DNA of 8,368 nt, from the NCBI GenBank assembly GCA_012837465.1, contig DURG01000008.1, positions 1-8,368 on the forward strand, read 5' to 3'. This stretch comes from Propionibacterium sp. (GTDB lineage Bacteria > Actinomycetota > Actinomycetes > Propionibacteriales > Propionibacteriaceae). The notes below the pieces were generated by a model that made no database searches, was not told the DNA's origin, and worked only from the letters and a program-made list of their open reading frames with translations. How positions within the stretch are numbered: position 1 is the first letter of the stretch; every line of letters starts with the position of its first letter. Positions 1 through 6,218 of this stretch are shown one piece after another. A program made the position numbers and the translations under genes.

Positions 1-1655
1 ACACCCAGCGCCGCGGCCATCTCCTGCCGCAGCACCGTCAGCTTCTCCGCCGCCTCGGCTCGCGCCGCGGGCACATCCTGCGACTCCTTGAGCCCCATGC
101 GCACCTCCAGGTAGCACTTGAGCTTCGGCTCCGTGCCGGACGGGCGCGCCACTACGTGCACCGTCTCGCCGGTCAGTTCGACGGCATCGGTGGGCGGCAG
201 CGTGTCCGTGCCCTCCGTGAGATCGGCCACGACGACCGGCTCGCCCAGCAGTTCGGCCGGCGGGTTGCCCCGCAGCCGCGCCATGGCGTCGGCGATCAGC
301 GACAGGTCCGCCACGCGCACCGACAGCTGCGAGGTGGCCGTCAGCCCGTGTGCCTGCGCGATCTCGCTGAGCCGGTCCGCGATCGTGCGGCCCTCCGCCT
401 TCAACTCGGCCGCGATCCGCAGCACGTTGATCGCCGCGGTGATGCCGTCCTTGTCCGGCACCGCGCGGGAGTCGCAGCAGTAGCCGATGGCCTCCTCGTA
501 GCCGAACGCCAGGTCCGGCACGCGGCCGATCCACTTGAAACCGGTCAACGTGGTGGTGTGCTCGCGCCCGGCGGCCTTCGCGAGGCGGCCGAGCTCCGTG
601 GAACTCACCACGGAGTTGGCGAAGATGCCCGGCACGCCGCGGCGGATGGCGTCGTCACCGAGCAGCGAGCCCAGCTCGTCGCCGGTGAGCATCCGCCACT
701 GGCCGTCCACGACGGCGGCCACCGCGCAGCGGTCTGCATCGGGGTCGTTGGCGATGACCACGTCGGCGCCGGCCTCCTGGGCCTTGGCGAGCGCGAGATC
801 GATGGCGCCCTTCTCCTCGGGGTTGGGGAACGCGACGGTGGGGAAATCCGGATCCGGATCCGACTGCTCGGCGACCTCGTGGCCGGGGGGCAGGCCGATG
901 GCCTCGGCCACCGCGCGAACGGTGCCGGTGCCGACGCCGTGCATCGCGGTGTGCACCCAGACCAGGTCGCGCGGTGCATCGTCGGGGTAGAGAGACTTCG
1001 CGCGGGCCACGTAGGCCTCGCGGAGTTCGGCCGTCACGTCGGTGCGGGCCTCGCCGCGGGGCAGGTCGGTCCAGTCGCGCGCGGCGACCTTGGCGATCTC
1101 AGCGGCGATCTCCGCGTCGGCCGGCGGCACGATCTGCGAGCCATCGCCCAAGTAGACCTTGTAGCCGTTGTCCTGCGGCGGGTTGTGCGAGGCGGTGACC
1201 ACCACGCCGGCCACGCAGCCGAAGTGCTGGATGCCGAACGCGATCACCGGGGTGGGCGTGGGCTCGGTCACCCACAACACCTCGAAACCGGCACCGGCCA
1301 TCACCTGGGCCGTGTCGTCGGCGAAGTCGGCCGACTTGTGCCGGGCGTCATAGCCGACGATGACCTTGCCGCCGTCGTGGCCCTGAGCGGTCAGCCATGC
1401 GGCGAAGCCCGCGGCCGCCTGCGTGACGACGGAGCGGTTCATGCGCGCGGGGCCGGGGCCGATCGCGCCGCGGAGCCCGGCGGTGCCGAACTCGAGCGGG
1501 CCGGCGAAGGCGAGCCTGAGCTCCTCCTCGGCGGCCTTGCGGAACGTCTCGTCGTTGGCCTGTGCCTGCACGATGAGGTGGTCGAGCTGTTCGCGGGTGT
1601 CGGGATCAGGGTCCATGTCGCGCCAACGGATGGCGCTGGAGAGCAGGTCGGTCAT
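1..1655 (-). CDS. pmmB: Phosphohexomutase (phosphoglucomutase/phosphomannomutase family), C-terminus cut by window edge
   Basis: This is an alpha-D-phosphohexomutase, which moves phosphate between C1 and C6 (or C1 and C5 of pentoses) in the cytoplasm. Reading from the ATG at 1655, 551 residues are visible and only a few C-terminal ones are missing. All four active-site signatures are present: TASHNPP with phosphoserine Ser156, the metal loop DPDADR at 304-309, the sugar-selecting loop GYEEAIGY at 385-392, and the phosphate loop RPSGTEPK at 504-511. FGTAGLRG near the N-terminus is also typical of the PGM2/PmmB branch. The start overlaps the stop of the purine nucleoside phosphorylase gene (TGATG), with a Shine-Dalgarno-like GGGGAAG five bases before it. 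Family membership is certain. Substrate is not: PmmB, phosphoglucomutase and phosphopentomutase share this architecture, and the coupling to a nucleoside phosphorylase makes ribose-1-phosphate a plausible substrate. The symbol follows the mycobacterial homologue that also neighbours a purine phosphorylase. Confidence 0.93.
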   Translation of the reverse strand, partial: MTDLLSSAIRWRDMDPDPDTREQLDHLIVQAQANDETFRKAAEEELRLAFAGPLEFGTAGLRGAIGPGPARMNRSVVTQAAAGFAAWLTAQGHDGGKVIVGYDARHKSADFADDTAQVMAGAGFEVLWVTEPTPTPVIAFGIQHFGCVAGVVVTASHNPPQDNGYKVYLGDGSQIVPPADAEIAAEIAKVAARDWTDLPRGEARTDVTAELREAYVARAKSLYPDDAPRDLVWVHTAMHGVGTGTVRAVAEAIGLPPGHEVAEQSDPDPDFPTVAFPNPEEKGAIDLALAKAQEAGADVVIANDPDADRCAVAAVVDGQWRMLTGDELGSLLGDDAIRRGVPGIFANSVVSSTELGRLAKAAGREHTTTLTGFKWIGRVPDLAFGYEEAIGYCCDSRAVPDKDGITAAINVLRIAAELKAEGRTIADRLSEIAQAHGLTATSQLSVRVADLSLIADAMARLRGNPPAELLGEPVVVADLTEGTDTLPPTDAVELTGETVHVVARPSGTEPKLKCYLEVRMGLKESQDVPAARAEAAEKLTVLRQEMAAALG

Positions 1656-1667
1656 CAGAGCTTCCCC
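1653..1667 (-). promoter_or_regulatory. Stop/start overlap and ribosome binding site coupling the phosphorylase and mutase genes
   Basis: On the minus strand the phosphorylase TGA (1657-1655) and the mutase ATG (1655-1653) share one A, giving TGATG. GGGGAAG, five bases upstream inside the phosphorylase gene, is a purine-rich Shine-Dalgarno match. This arrangement is usual for translational coupling and implies one bicistronic mRNA. Confidence 0.75.
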
Positions 1668-2464
1668 ACGATCCTCGAGAGCAGTGCGGCGAGGCGGGGG
1701 CCCGCGTCCTTGCCGGTCTGGAGCACCTCGGTGTGGTCGAGGTTGGTCTCGCTGAGGCCGGCGGCGGCGTTGGTGACCAGCGACAGGCCGAGCACCTCCA
1801 TGCCGGCCTCGCGGGCCGCGATGGTCTCGAGCGTGGTGGACATGCCGACGAGGTCGCCGCCGAGGATGCCGGCCATGCGGACCTCGGCAGGGGTCTCGTA
1901 CTGGGGGCCGCGGAACTGCACGTAGACGCCCTCGGGAAGGTCGCCGGCAGCGTCCTTGGCGAGGTCGCGCAGGCGCTTGGAGTAGGCCTCGGAGAGGTCG
2001 ACGAAGTTGGCGCCCTCCAGTGGGGTGTCGCCCGTGAGGTTGATGTGGTCCTTGATGAGCACGACGGTTCCCGGCGCCCACTCCGGGTTCAGGCCGCCGC
2101 AGCCGTTGGTGAGTACCATGGTCTCGGCGCCCCAGGCCTTCGCGGTGCGCACACCGTGCGCCACCGGGGCGACGCCGCGGCCCTCGTAGTAGTGGGTGCG
2201 GCCGGTGAAGATCGCCGCCAGCTTCCCGCCCTCGGTGCGCACCAGCAGGAGCTTCCCGCCGTGGCCGCTGACGACAGGTTTACTGAACCCGGGCACGTCG
2301 CCCAGTTCGAGCTCGCCGACCTTCTCGCCCAGCGCGTCTGCGCCCGACGACCAGCCCGAGCCCAGGACCAGGGCGATGTCGATCTTCTCCTCGCCCAACT
2401 GGCTGCGGAGATAGGTTGCGGCTTCATTGGCCAGATCAAATGCTTCACTCACGCCCATCAGCAT
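1655..2464 (-). CDS. punA: Purine nucleoside phosphorylase, trimeric (PNP/MTAP family)
   Basis: The enzyme splits purine (deoxy)nucleosides with phosphate into free base and (deoxy)ribose-1-phosphate, in the cytoplasm. The 269-residue reading is normal for the trimeric class. Visible motifs are the phosphate loop GSGWSS (35-40), GRTHYYEG (88-95, with the phosphate/ribose-contacting Arg89, His91 and Tyr93), LTNGCGGLN (118-126), GPQYETPAE (186-194, with purine-contacting Glu190), GMST (207-210) and VTNAAAG (230-236, with Asn232, the expected base-contacting Asn of 6-oxopurine-specific enzymes). The start is uncertain. The ATG at 2464 has a weak GAGGG about nine bases upstream, but the ATG at 2458 or the GTG at 2452 would give a more family-like start (MSEAF). 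It is divergent from lpdA across 45 bp and translationally coupled to the downstream mutase, consistent with purine salvage. Guanosine/inosine preference is inferred from the family. Confidence 0.95.
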   Translation of the reverse strand: MLMGVSEAFDLANEAATYLRSQLGEEKIDIALVLGSGWSSGADALGEKVGELELGDVPGFSKPVVSGHGGKLLLVRTEGGKLAAIFTGRTHYYEGRGVAPVAHGVRTAKAWGAETMVLTNGCGGLNPEWAPGTVVLIKDHINLTGDTPLEGANFVDLSEAYSKRLRDLAKDAAGDLPEGVYVQFRGPQYETPAEVRMAGILGGDLVGMSTTLETIAAREAGMEVLGLSLVTNAAAGLSETNLDHTEVLQTGKDAGPRLAALLSRIVGKL

Positions 2465-2466
2465 AG

Positions 2467-2480
2467 GTGAGCGCCCTCAC
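2467..2480 (-). promoter_or_regulatory. Small inverted repeat covering the phosphorylase ribosome binding site
   Basis: GTGAG and CTCAC form a perfect 5-bp inverted repeat around a 4-base spacer, just before the proposed phosphorylase start. In the minus-strand mRNA, the GAGG that would serve as Shine-Dalgarno is in the left arm and loop, so the hairpin could mask it. It could equally be a short operator in the 45-bp divergent gap with lpdA, or chance in GC-rich DNA. Confidence 0.3.
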
Positions 2481-2509
2481 GCGCGCCGTGGCTATGGAAG
2501 GATAGGGCC

Positions 2510-3913
2510 GTGACCAAGGTTGTGATCATCGGTGGAGGGCCCGGCGGCTACGAGGCCGCACTCGTCGGAAATCAGCTGGGTGGTGAGGTCACCCTGATCG
2601 AGCGCGACGGCTTGGGCGGCGCCGCCGTCCTGAGCGACTGCGTCCCGTCGAAGACGCTCATCGCCACCGCCGAGGTGATGGTGCGCGTGAAGAACGCCCA
2701 CCAGCTCGGCCTCCACATCCAAGCGGGCGACGTGACCGACGTCGTCAGCGTCAACCTCGCCGAGGTGAACGAACGCGTGCTGGCGCTGGCCCAGGCGCAG
2801 TCCGACGACATCGCCGCCAAGCTGCAGCGCGACGGGGTGCGCATCGTCAAGGGGCAGGCGCGCCTCGACGGCCCCAACCGCGTCATCGCGACCACCGAGG
2901 GCGGGGAGGAGGCGTTCGACGCCGACATCATCCTGCTCGCCACCGGCACCACGCCCCGTGAACTGCCCGATGCGCAGTGTGATGGCGAGCGGATCCTGAA
3001 CTGGAAGCAGGTCTACAACCTCAAGGAAGTACCGGAGAAGCTGATCGTCGTCGGCTCCGGCGTGACCGGCGCCGAGTTCGCGTCGGCCTACGACGGCCTC
3101 GGCTGCAAGGTCGTGCTGGTGTCCTCGCGCAAGCAGGTCCTCCCCGGCGAGGACCAGGACGCCGCCGCAGTGCTTCAGCGCGCCTTCGAGAACCGAGGGA
3201 TGGAGATCCTCTCCGAGAGCCGCGCAGTCGCCGCCCGTCGCGAGGGCGATGGCGTCGTCGTGACGCTGGAGGACGGCCGCGAGGTCGAGGGCTCGCATTG
3301 CCTGTTCGCCGTCGGCGCCATCCCGAACTCCGCAGGCCTGGGCCTGGAGGAAGCCGGGGTGGAGGTCAACGAGTGGGGCTACATCCCCGTCGACAAGGTC
3401 TCCCGCACCTCCGTGCGCAACATCTACGCCGCCGGCGACGTGACGGGCGTGTTCGCGCTCGCATCCGTCGCCGCCATGCAGGGGCGGATCGCCATGTGGC
3501 ACTCGCTGGGCGACGCCGTCGCCCCGCTGAACCTGCGCACCGTCTCCTCGAACGTGTTCACCACGCCCGAGATCGCGACGGTGGGTGTGACGCAGAAGAT
3601 GGTCGACTCCGGTGAAATCCGGGTCGCCTCAGTGCTGCTCCCGCTGGCCCCGAACGCCCGCTCGAAGATGCAGGGCTTCACCGACGGCTTCGTCAAGCTG
3701 TTCTGCCTGCCGACGACCGGCATCATCATCGGCGGTGTGGTGGTCGCCCCCCGTGCGTCTGAGTTGATCCACTCGGTGTCGTTGGCCGTCGCCCAGAAGG
3801 TCACCGTCGACGACTTCAGCACGGCTTTCACGGTCTACCCGTCGATGTCCGGCTCGATCGCCGAGGCCGCGCGGCGCCTGCACAACCGCGACGATCCGCT
3901 GATGACCCAGTAG
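2510..3913 (+). CDS. lpdA: LpdA-type FAD-dependent pyridine nucleotide-disulfide oxidoreductase family protein (probable NAD(P)H:quinone reductase)
   Basis: This 467-residue flavoprotein has the glutathione-reductase fold. The FAD-binding GGGPGG is at 8-13, the NAD(P)-binding GSGVTGAEFA at 182-191, the second FAD motif YAAGDVTG at 306-313, and the dimerisation domain fills the C-terminal third. The redox motif is altered: GGAAVLSDCVPSK (36-48) keeps Cys44, but the partner cysteine is Ala39. The C-terminal His-Pro...Glu signature of lipoamide dehydrogenases reads YPSMSG (443-448), so both catalytic residues are missing. The same changes occur in M. tuberculosis LpdA (Rv3303c), known as a quinone reductase rather than a lipoamide dehydrogenase, and sequence similarity as I recall it is strong along the whole length. 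The GTG start is supported by GGAAGGA at 2496-2502, seven bases upstream. The gene is divergent from the phosphorylase gene and convergent with the acyl-CoA synthetase gene. It probably acts in the cytoplasm; its physiological acceptor is inferred. Confidence 0.92.
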   Translation: MTKVVIIGGGPGGYEAALVGNQLGGEVTLIERDGLGGAAVLSDCVPSKTLIATAEVMVRVKNAHQLGLHIQAGDVTDVVSVNLAEVNERVLALAQAQSDDIAAKLQRDGVRIVKGQARLDGPNRVIATTEGGEEAFDADIILLATGTTPRELPDAQCDGERILNWKQVYNLKEVPEKLIVVGSGVTGAEFASAYDGLGCKVVLVSSRKQVLPGEDQDAAAVLQRAFENRGMEILSESRAVAARREGDGVVVTLEDGREVEGSHCLFAVGAIPNSAGLGLEEAGVEVNEWGYIPVDKVSRTSVRNIYAAGDVTGVFALASVAAMQGRIAMWHSLGDAVAPLNLRTVSSNVFTTPEIATVGVTQKMVDSGEIRVASVLLPLAPNARSKMQGFTDGFVKLFCLPTTGIIIGGVVVAPRASELIHSVSLAVAQKVTVDDFSTAFTVYPSMSGSIAEAARRLHNRDDPLMTQ

Positions 3914-3953
3914 GTCCCTGAGCGCGAGCGCCAGCGAGCGTCGAAGGGCCCCC
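3913..3953 (+). repeat. REP-like palindromic repeat, copy 1, between convergent genes
   Basis: It begins GGTCCCTGAG at the last base of the lpdA stop codon and ends GAAGGGCCCCC. The outer segments GGTCCCT and AGGGCCC pair with one mismatch, so an imperfect hairpin is expected. Bases 3918-3948 match 6007-6037 at 27 of 31 positions. It is the only clear structure in the 146-bp gap between the convergent lpdA and synthetase genes and may act as a bidirectional transcription stop, though neither side has a clear T-run. Confidence 0.6.
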
Positions 3954-4059
3954 GTAGCGAGTCTTGGGCGCTGAACTCTGGCTGAGGTCCGGCGACTTCC
4001 CGGCCCCGACGTAAACCCTTGCGCTCCGTCAGCCTGCCTCGCGCGGCCGGCCCGGAGGA

Positions 4060-5733
4060 TCAGCCGCGGAGTTCGGGGAACTGCTCGTAGCGGTAGTCGA
4101 CGACCTCGATGGCCGAGTCGTGCTCCCGGGCGCGCAGGATCACGCGGCGCACCTTCCCGCTCAACGTCTTCGGGAGGCCGCTGAACTCGATGCGGCGCAC
4201 CCGCAGGTACGGGGCCAGCCGCTCCTTGGCGTGCTGCAGGATCGACAGCGCCGTCTCGGCCGTGGCCTCGAAGCCGGCCGCCAACGTCACGTAGGCCTTG
4301 GGCACCGCCGCGCGGATCGGGTCCGGCGCCGGGACGATGGCTGCCTCGACGACGGCGGGGTGCTCGATCAGCACTGATTCCAGTTCGAACGGGGAGATCT
4401 TGTAGTCGGAGGCCTTGAACACGTCGTCGGTGCGGCCGACATAGGTGAGGTAGCCCTCGTCGTCGACGGTCACCAGGTCGCCGCTGTGGTAGCGGCCGTC
4501 CGCCTGCGCCGTGGGGGTGCCGCCGAGGTAGCCGGACATCAGGTTGTAGGGCCACGGTTCCAGCGGCAGGGTGATCTCGCCTTGACGCGACTCCTCACCG
4601 GTGTCGGGGTCGATGATCTGCAGCTTCACGCCGGGCATCACCTTGCCCTTCGCGCCCGGCTTGACCCGCTCGCCGGGGGCGTTGCCCACCGTGCATGTGG
4701 TCTCGGTCTGGCCGTAGCCGTCGCGGATGGTCAGGCCCCAGGCGTGCTCCACCGTCGAGATGACCTCCGGGTTGAGCGGCTCGCCGGCGCCGACGATGTC
4801 GCGCAGGGCCGACGGCTTCGCGCCGAGGTTCGCCTGGATCATCATCCGCCACACGGTGGGCGGGGCGCAGAACGTGGTGACCTGCGAGTCCTCGAGCTCG
4901 GCCAGCATCTTCGCGGCGTCGAAGCGGGTGTAGTTGTACGAGAACACCGTGGCCTCGGCGAGCCAGGGGGAGAAGAAGCTGGACCAGGCGTGCTTGCCCC
5001 AACCGGGCGACGAGACGTTGAGGTGCACGTCGCCGGGACGCACGCCGATGAAGTACATGGTCGACAGGTGACCGACGGGGTAGCTCAGCTGCGTGTGGAC
5101 CACCAGCTTCGGGTCCTTCGTCGTGCCGGAGGTGAAGTAGTAGAGCACCGGATCATCGACCTCGGTGACCACCTCGCACGGCTCGGCGGGGGAGTCGGCC
5201 GCCTCGACCATGCTCAGCCAACGCCCGTCGGCGTCGCCGGTGGTGATGAGGATCGGGCCGTCGATGCCGGCGAACTTCTCGGCGTCGACCGGGTTGGCAA
5301 TCACGGCGCGGATGTCGGCACGGGGGATGCGGTCTTCGAGGTCGTAGTCCTGCAGGGCCTGGGCGGTCGGGAGGATGATGCCGCCGATCTTCATCACGGC
5401 CAGCATCGCGTCCCACAGCTCCACCTGGTTGGCGAGCATCAGCATGACGGCGTCGCCCTTGCCCACGCCGTTGGCGCGCAGCCAGTGGGCGAGTCGATCT
5501 GAGCGGGTGACCAGTTCGCCGTAGGTGTACTTCTCCTCGGCGCCATCCTCGTCGCGGATCCAGAGGGCGAGGTCGTCGCGGTCGCGCCCGATGGCGTCGA
5601 ACCAGTCGATGGCCCAGTTGAACCTGCCGGCGATCTCGGGCCACTCGAACCTGGCGCGGGCTTCGTCGCCCTGCCCGGCGAGTCCGAGCAGCAGGTCCCG
5701 CGCGGCGCGGATCTTGTCAGTGGCGTCGGACAT
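4060..5733 (-). CDS. Acyl-CoA synthetase, AMP-forming (ANL superfamily, medium-chain/AcsA-like)
   Basis: The enzyme activates a carboxylic acid with ATP to an acyl-adenylate and transfers it to CoA. At 557 residues it is full length. Seen in order are the phosphate loop FTSGTTK (200-206), SPGWGKHAWSSFFSPW (242-257, a form typical of medium-chain ACSM-type synthetases), CAPPTVWRMM (289-298), YGQTET (340-345), YHSGDL (415-420, with ribose-binding Asp419), YVGRTDDVFKASDYKISPFE (431-450, hinge region) and the catalytic lysine in LPKTLSGK (Lys527). The ATG at 5733 has GAGGAG five bases upstream. The gene is alone on its strand, convergent with lpdA, and preceded by a perfect palindrome likely to be a repressor site. 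Actual substrate cannot be read from the sequence: medium-chain fatty, branched or aromatic acids are all possible. No signal peptide or membrane segment is seen, so it should be cytoplasmic. Confidence 0.92.
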   Translation of the reverse strand: MSDATDKIRAARDLLLGLAGQGDEARARFEWPEIAGRFNWAIDWFDAIGRDRDDLALWIRDEDGAEEKYTYGELVTRSDRLAHWLRANGVGKGDAVMLMLANQVELWDAMLAVMKIGGIILPTAQALQDYDLEDRIPRADIRAVIANPVDAEKFAGIDGPILITTGDADGRWLSMVEAADSPAEPCEVVTEVDDPVLYYFTSGTTKDPKLVVHTQLSYPVGHLSTMYFIGVRPGDVHLNVSSPGWGKHAWSSFFSPWLAEATVFSYNYTRFDAAKMLAELEDSQVTTFCAPPTVWRMMIQANLGAKPSALRDIVGAGEPLNPEVISTVEHAWGLTIRDGYGQTETTCTVGNAPGERVKPGAKGKVMPGVKLQIIDPDTGEESRQGEITLPLEPWPYNLMSGYLGGTPTAQADGRYHSGDLVTVDDEGYLTYVGRTDDVFKASDYKISPFELESVLIEHPAVVEAAIVPAPDPIRAAVPKAYVTLAAGFEATAETALSILQHAKERLAPYLRVRRIEFSGLPKTLSGKVRRVILRAREHDSAIEVVDYRYEQFPELRG

Positions 5734-5751
5734 AAGGGCTCCTCAACAGCA

Positions 5752-5771
5752 AACCTACGGTCGCGTAGGTT
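5752..5771 (-). promoter_or_regulatory. Candidate TetR-type operator upstream of the acyl-CoA synthetase gene
   Basis: AACCTACG (5752-5759) and CGTAGGTT (5764-5771) are perfect inverted 8-mers separated by GTCG. The dyad ends 18 bases before the synthetase ATG and just before its Shine-Dalgarno sequence, the position expected for a repressor blocking transcription. Operators of this size and symmetry are typical of TetR-family regulators, which often control actinobacterial fatty-acid genes. No such regulator is encoded in this window, and I cannot identify a convincing -35/-10 pair, so the regulator is unknown. A 5'-leader hairpin is an alternative reading. Confidence 0.6.
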
Positions 5772-5859
5772 ACTGCTGACGTTACTCCGCAGGGGCTCAG
5801 CGAGGCCTGAGCGTCTCGTCAGGAAATCGGGGCCTGTGCTTGTGGATTTCCCACAACGC

Positions 5860-6012
5860 GGTCCCTGAGCCCTGATCCACCGAAAGCGGCGGCCAGGTGT
5901 CGGGTCCCTCGATACACCGCTGGAAAGGCCGGGTCGTTGCAACGTTTGGCGATGCGTGCGGGGCCTTTCCATCGGCACTCGGGACCCGGACACCGGTGGA
6001 TCCAGGCTGAGC
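5860..6012. repeat. Large imperfect inverted repeat
   Basis: The left arm (about 5863-5930) and right arm (about 5962-6012) pair in three perfect or near-perfect blocks. The outermost is GATCCACCG (5874-5882) with CGGTGGATC (5994-6002). The middle block is 5896-5908 with 5981-5994, matching 13 of 14 positions with one inserted base. The inner block is TGGAAAGGCC (5921-5930) with GGCCTTTCCA (5962-5971). The left arm carries about 13 extra bases between the first two blocks. The 31-base loop contains the 10-bp palindrome CGTTGCAACG (5935-5944). It may be a miniature mobile element, a compound REP structure or a structured RNA; no transposase or clear target duplication is visible. Confidence 0.65.
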
Positions 6013-6042
6013 GTGAGCGTCAGCGAACGACGAAGGGGCCCC
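6007..6042 (+). repeat. REP-like palindromic repeat, copy 2
   Basis: Starting CTGAGCGTGAGCG and ending GAAGGGGCCCC, this segment matches the copy behind lpdA at 27 of 31 positions, in the same orientation. The left GGTCCC half seen in the other copy is replaced here by the end of the large inverted repeat, so the two elements abut or overlap. Confidence 0.6.
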
Positions 6043-6119
6043 GCGGCTGTCTTGCACCTCATCCACAGTGGTCAAGGTCCGGGGCACGCTGCGGAGGCCC
6101 TTCGTCGTGCCCGGCTCCT

Positions 6120-6218
6120 TCGTCGCGGGGCACGCTCAGGGACCGGTCAGTCGTCGCGGGGCACGCTCAGGGACCGGTCAGTCGTCGCGGGGCACGCTCA
6201 GGGACCGGTCAGTCGTCG
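6120..6218. repeat. 31-bp tandem repeat, three perfect copies plus a partial fourth
   Basis: Three identical 31-base units occupy 6121-6151, 6152-6182 and 6183-6213, followed by five more matching bases. Each contains CGGGGCACGCT, CTCAGGGACC (the REP-like 10-mer reversed) and the palindrome GACCGGTC. A diverged CGGGGCACGCT also lies at 6080-6090. The stop codon of the downstream minus-strand gene (6209-6211) is inside the third unit, so the array repeats that gene's end. Perfect identity suggests recent expansion, and the copy number may vary between strains. Confidence 0.9.

Larger units (their letters stand above)
5734..6208. other. Gene-free, repeat-rich intergenic region
   Basis: No credible gene is seen in these 475 bases: open frames crossing it are short, lack good ribosome binding sites and run through repeats. 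It holds the synthetase leader and its palindrome, a small inverted repeat TTGTGG/CCACAA (5840-5856), a large imperfect inverted repeat (about 5860-6012), a REP-like copy (6007-6042) and a 31-bp tandem array running into the next gene. The 10-mer GGTCCCTGAG occurs here once on the plus strand (5860-5869) and three times on the minus strand. Confidence 0.75.

Noticed and set aside
156..1925. 589-codon open frame on the plus strand
   Set aside because: It lies antisense to the mutase and phosphorylase genes, crosses both, and encodes a low-complexity Arg/Gly/Ala/His/Val-rich product. The opposite strand has all family motifs, so this is a high-GC shadow frame.
2492..3502. 336-codon open frame on the minus strand
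   Set aside because: Antisense to lpdA, composed mainly of Asp/Gly/Ala/His/Leu with no recognisable motif; a shadow of lpdA codon bias.
3629..4555. 308-codon open frame on the minus strand across the lpdA/synthetase junction
   Set aside because: It runs out of frame through the synthetase gene, the REP-like gap and antisense through lpdA; the product is Arg/Pro/Gly-rich and lacks domain signatures.
4486..5502. 338-codon open frame on the plus strand
   Set aside because: Antisense to the acyl-CoA synthetase gene, whose frame contains all ANL motifs; the product is a Gly/His/Val/Arg-rich shadow.
5797..6087. Possible small protein of 96 residues on the minus strand in the repeat-rich region
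   Set aside because: It crosses the large inverted repeat and the REP-like copy, has no good ribosome binding site and no protein-like pattern.
6121..6213. Short regular repeats as a CRISPR array
   Set aside because: The 31-bp units are directly adjacent with no unique spacers and no cas genes nearby, so this is a tandem minisatellite.
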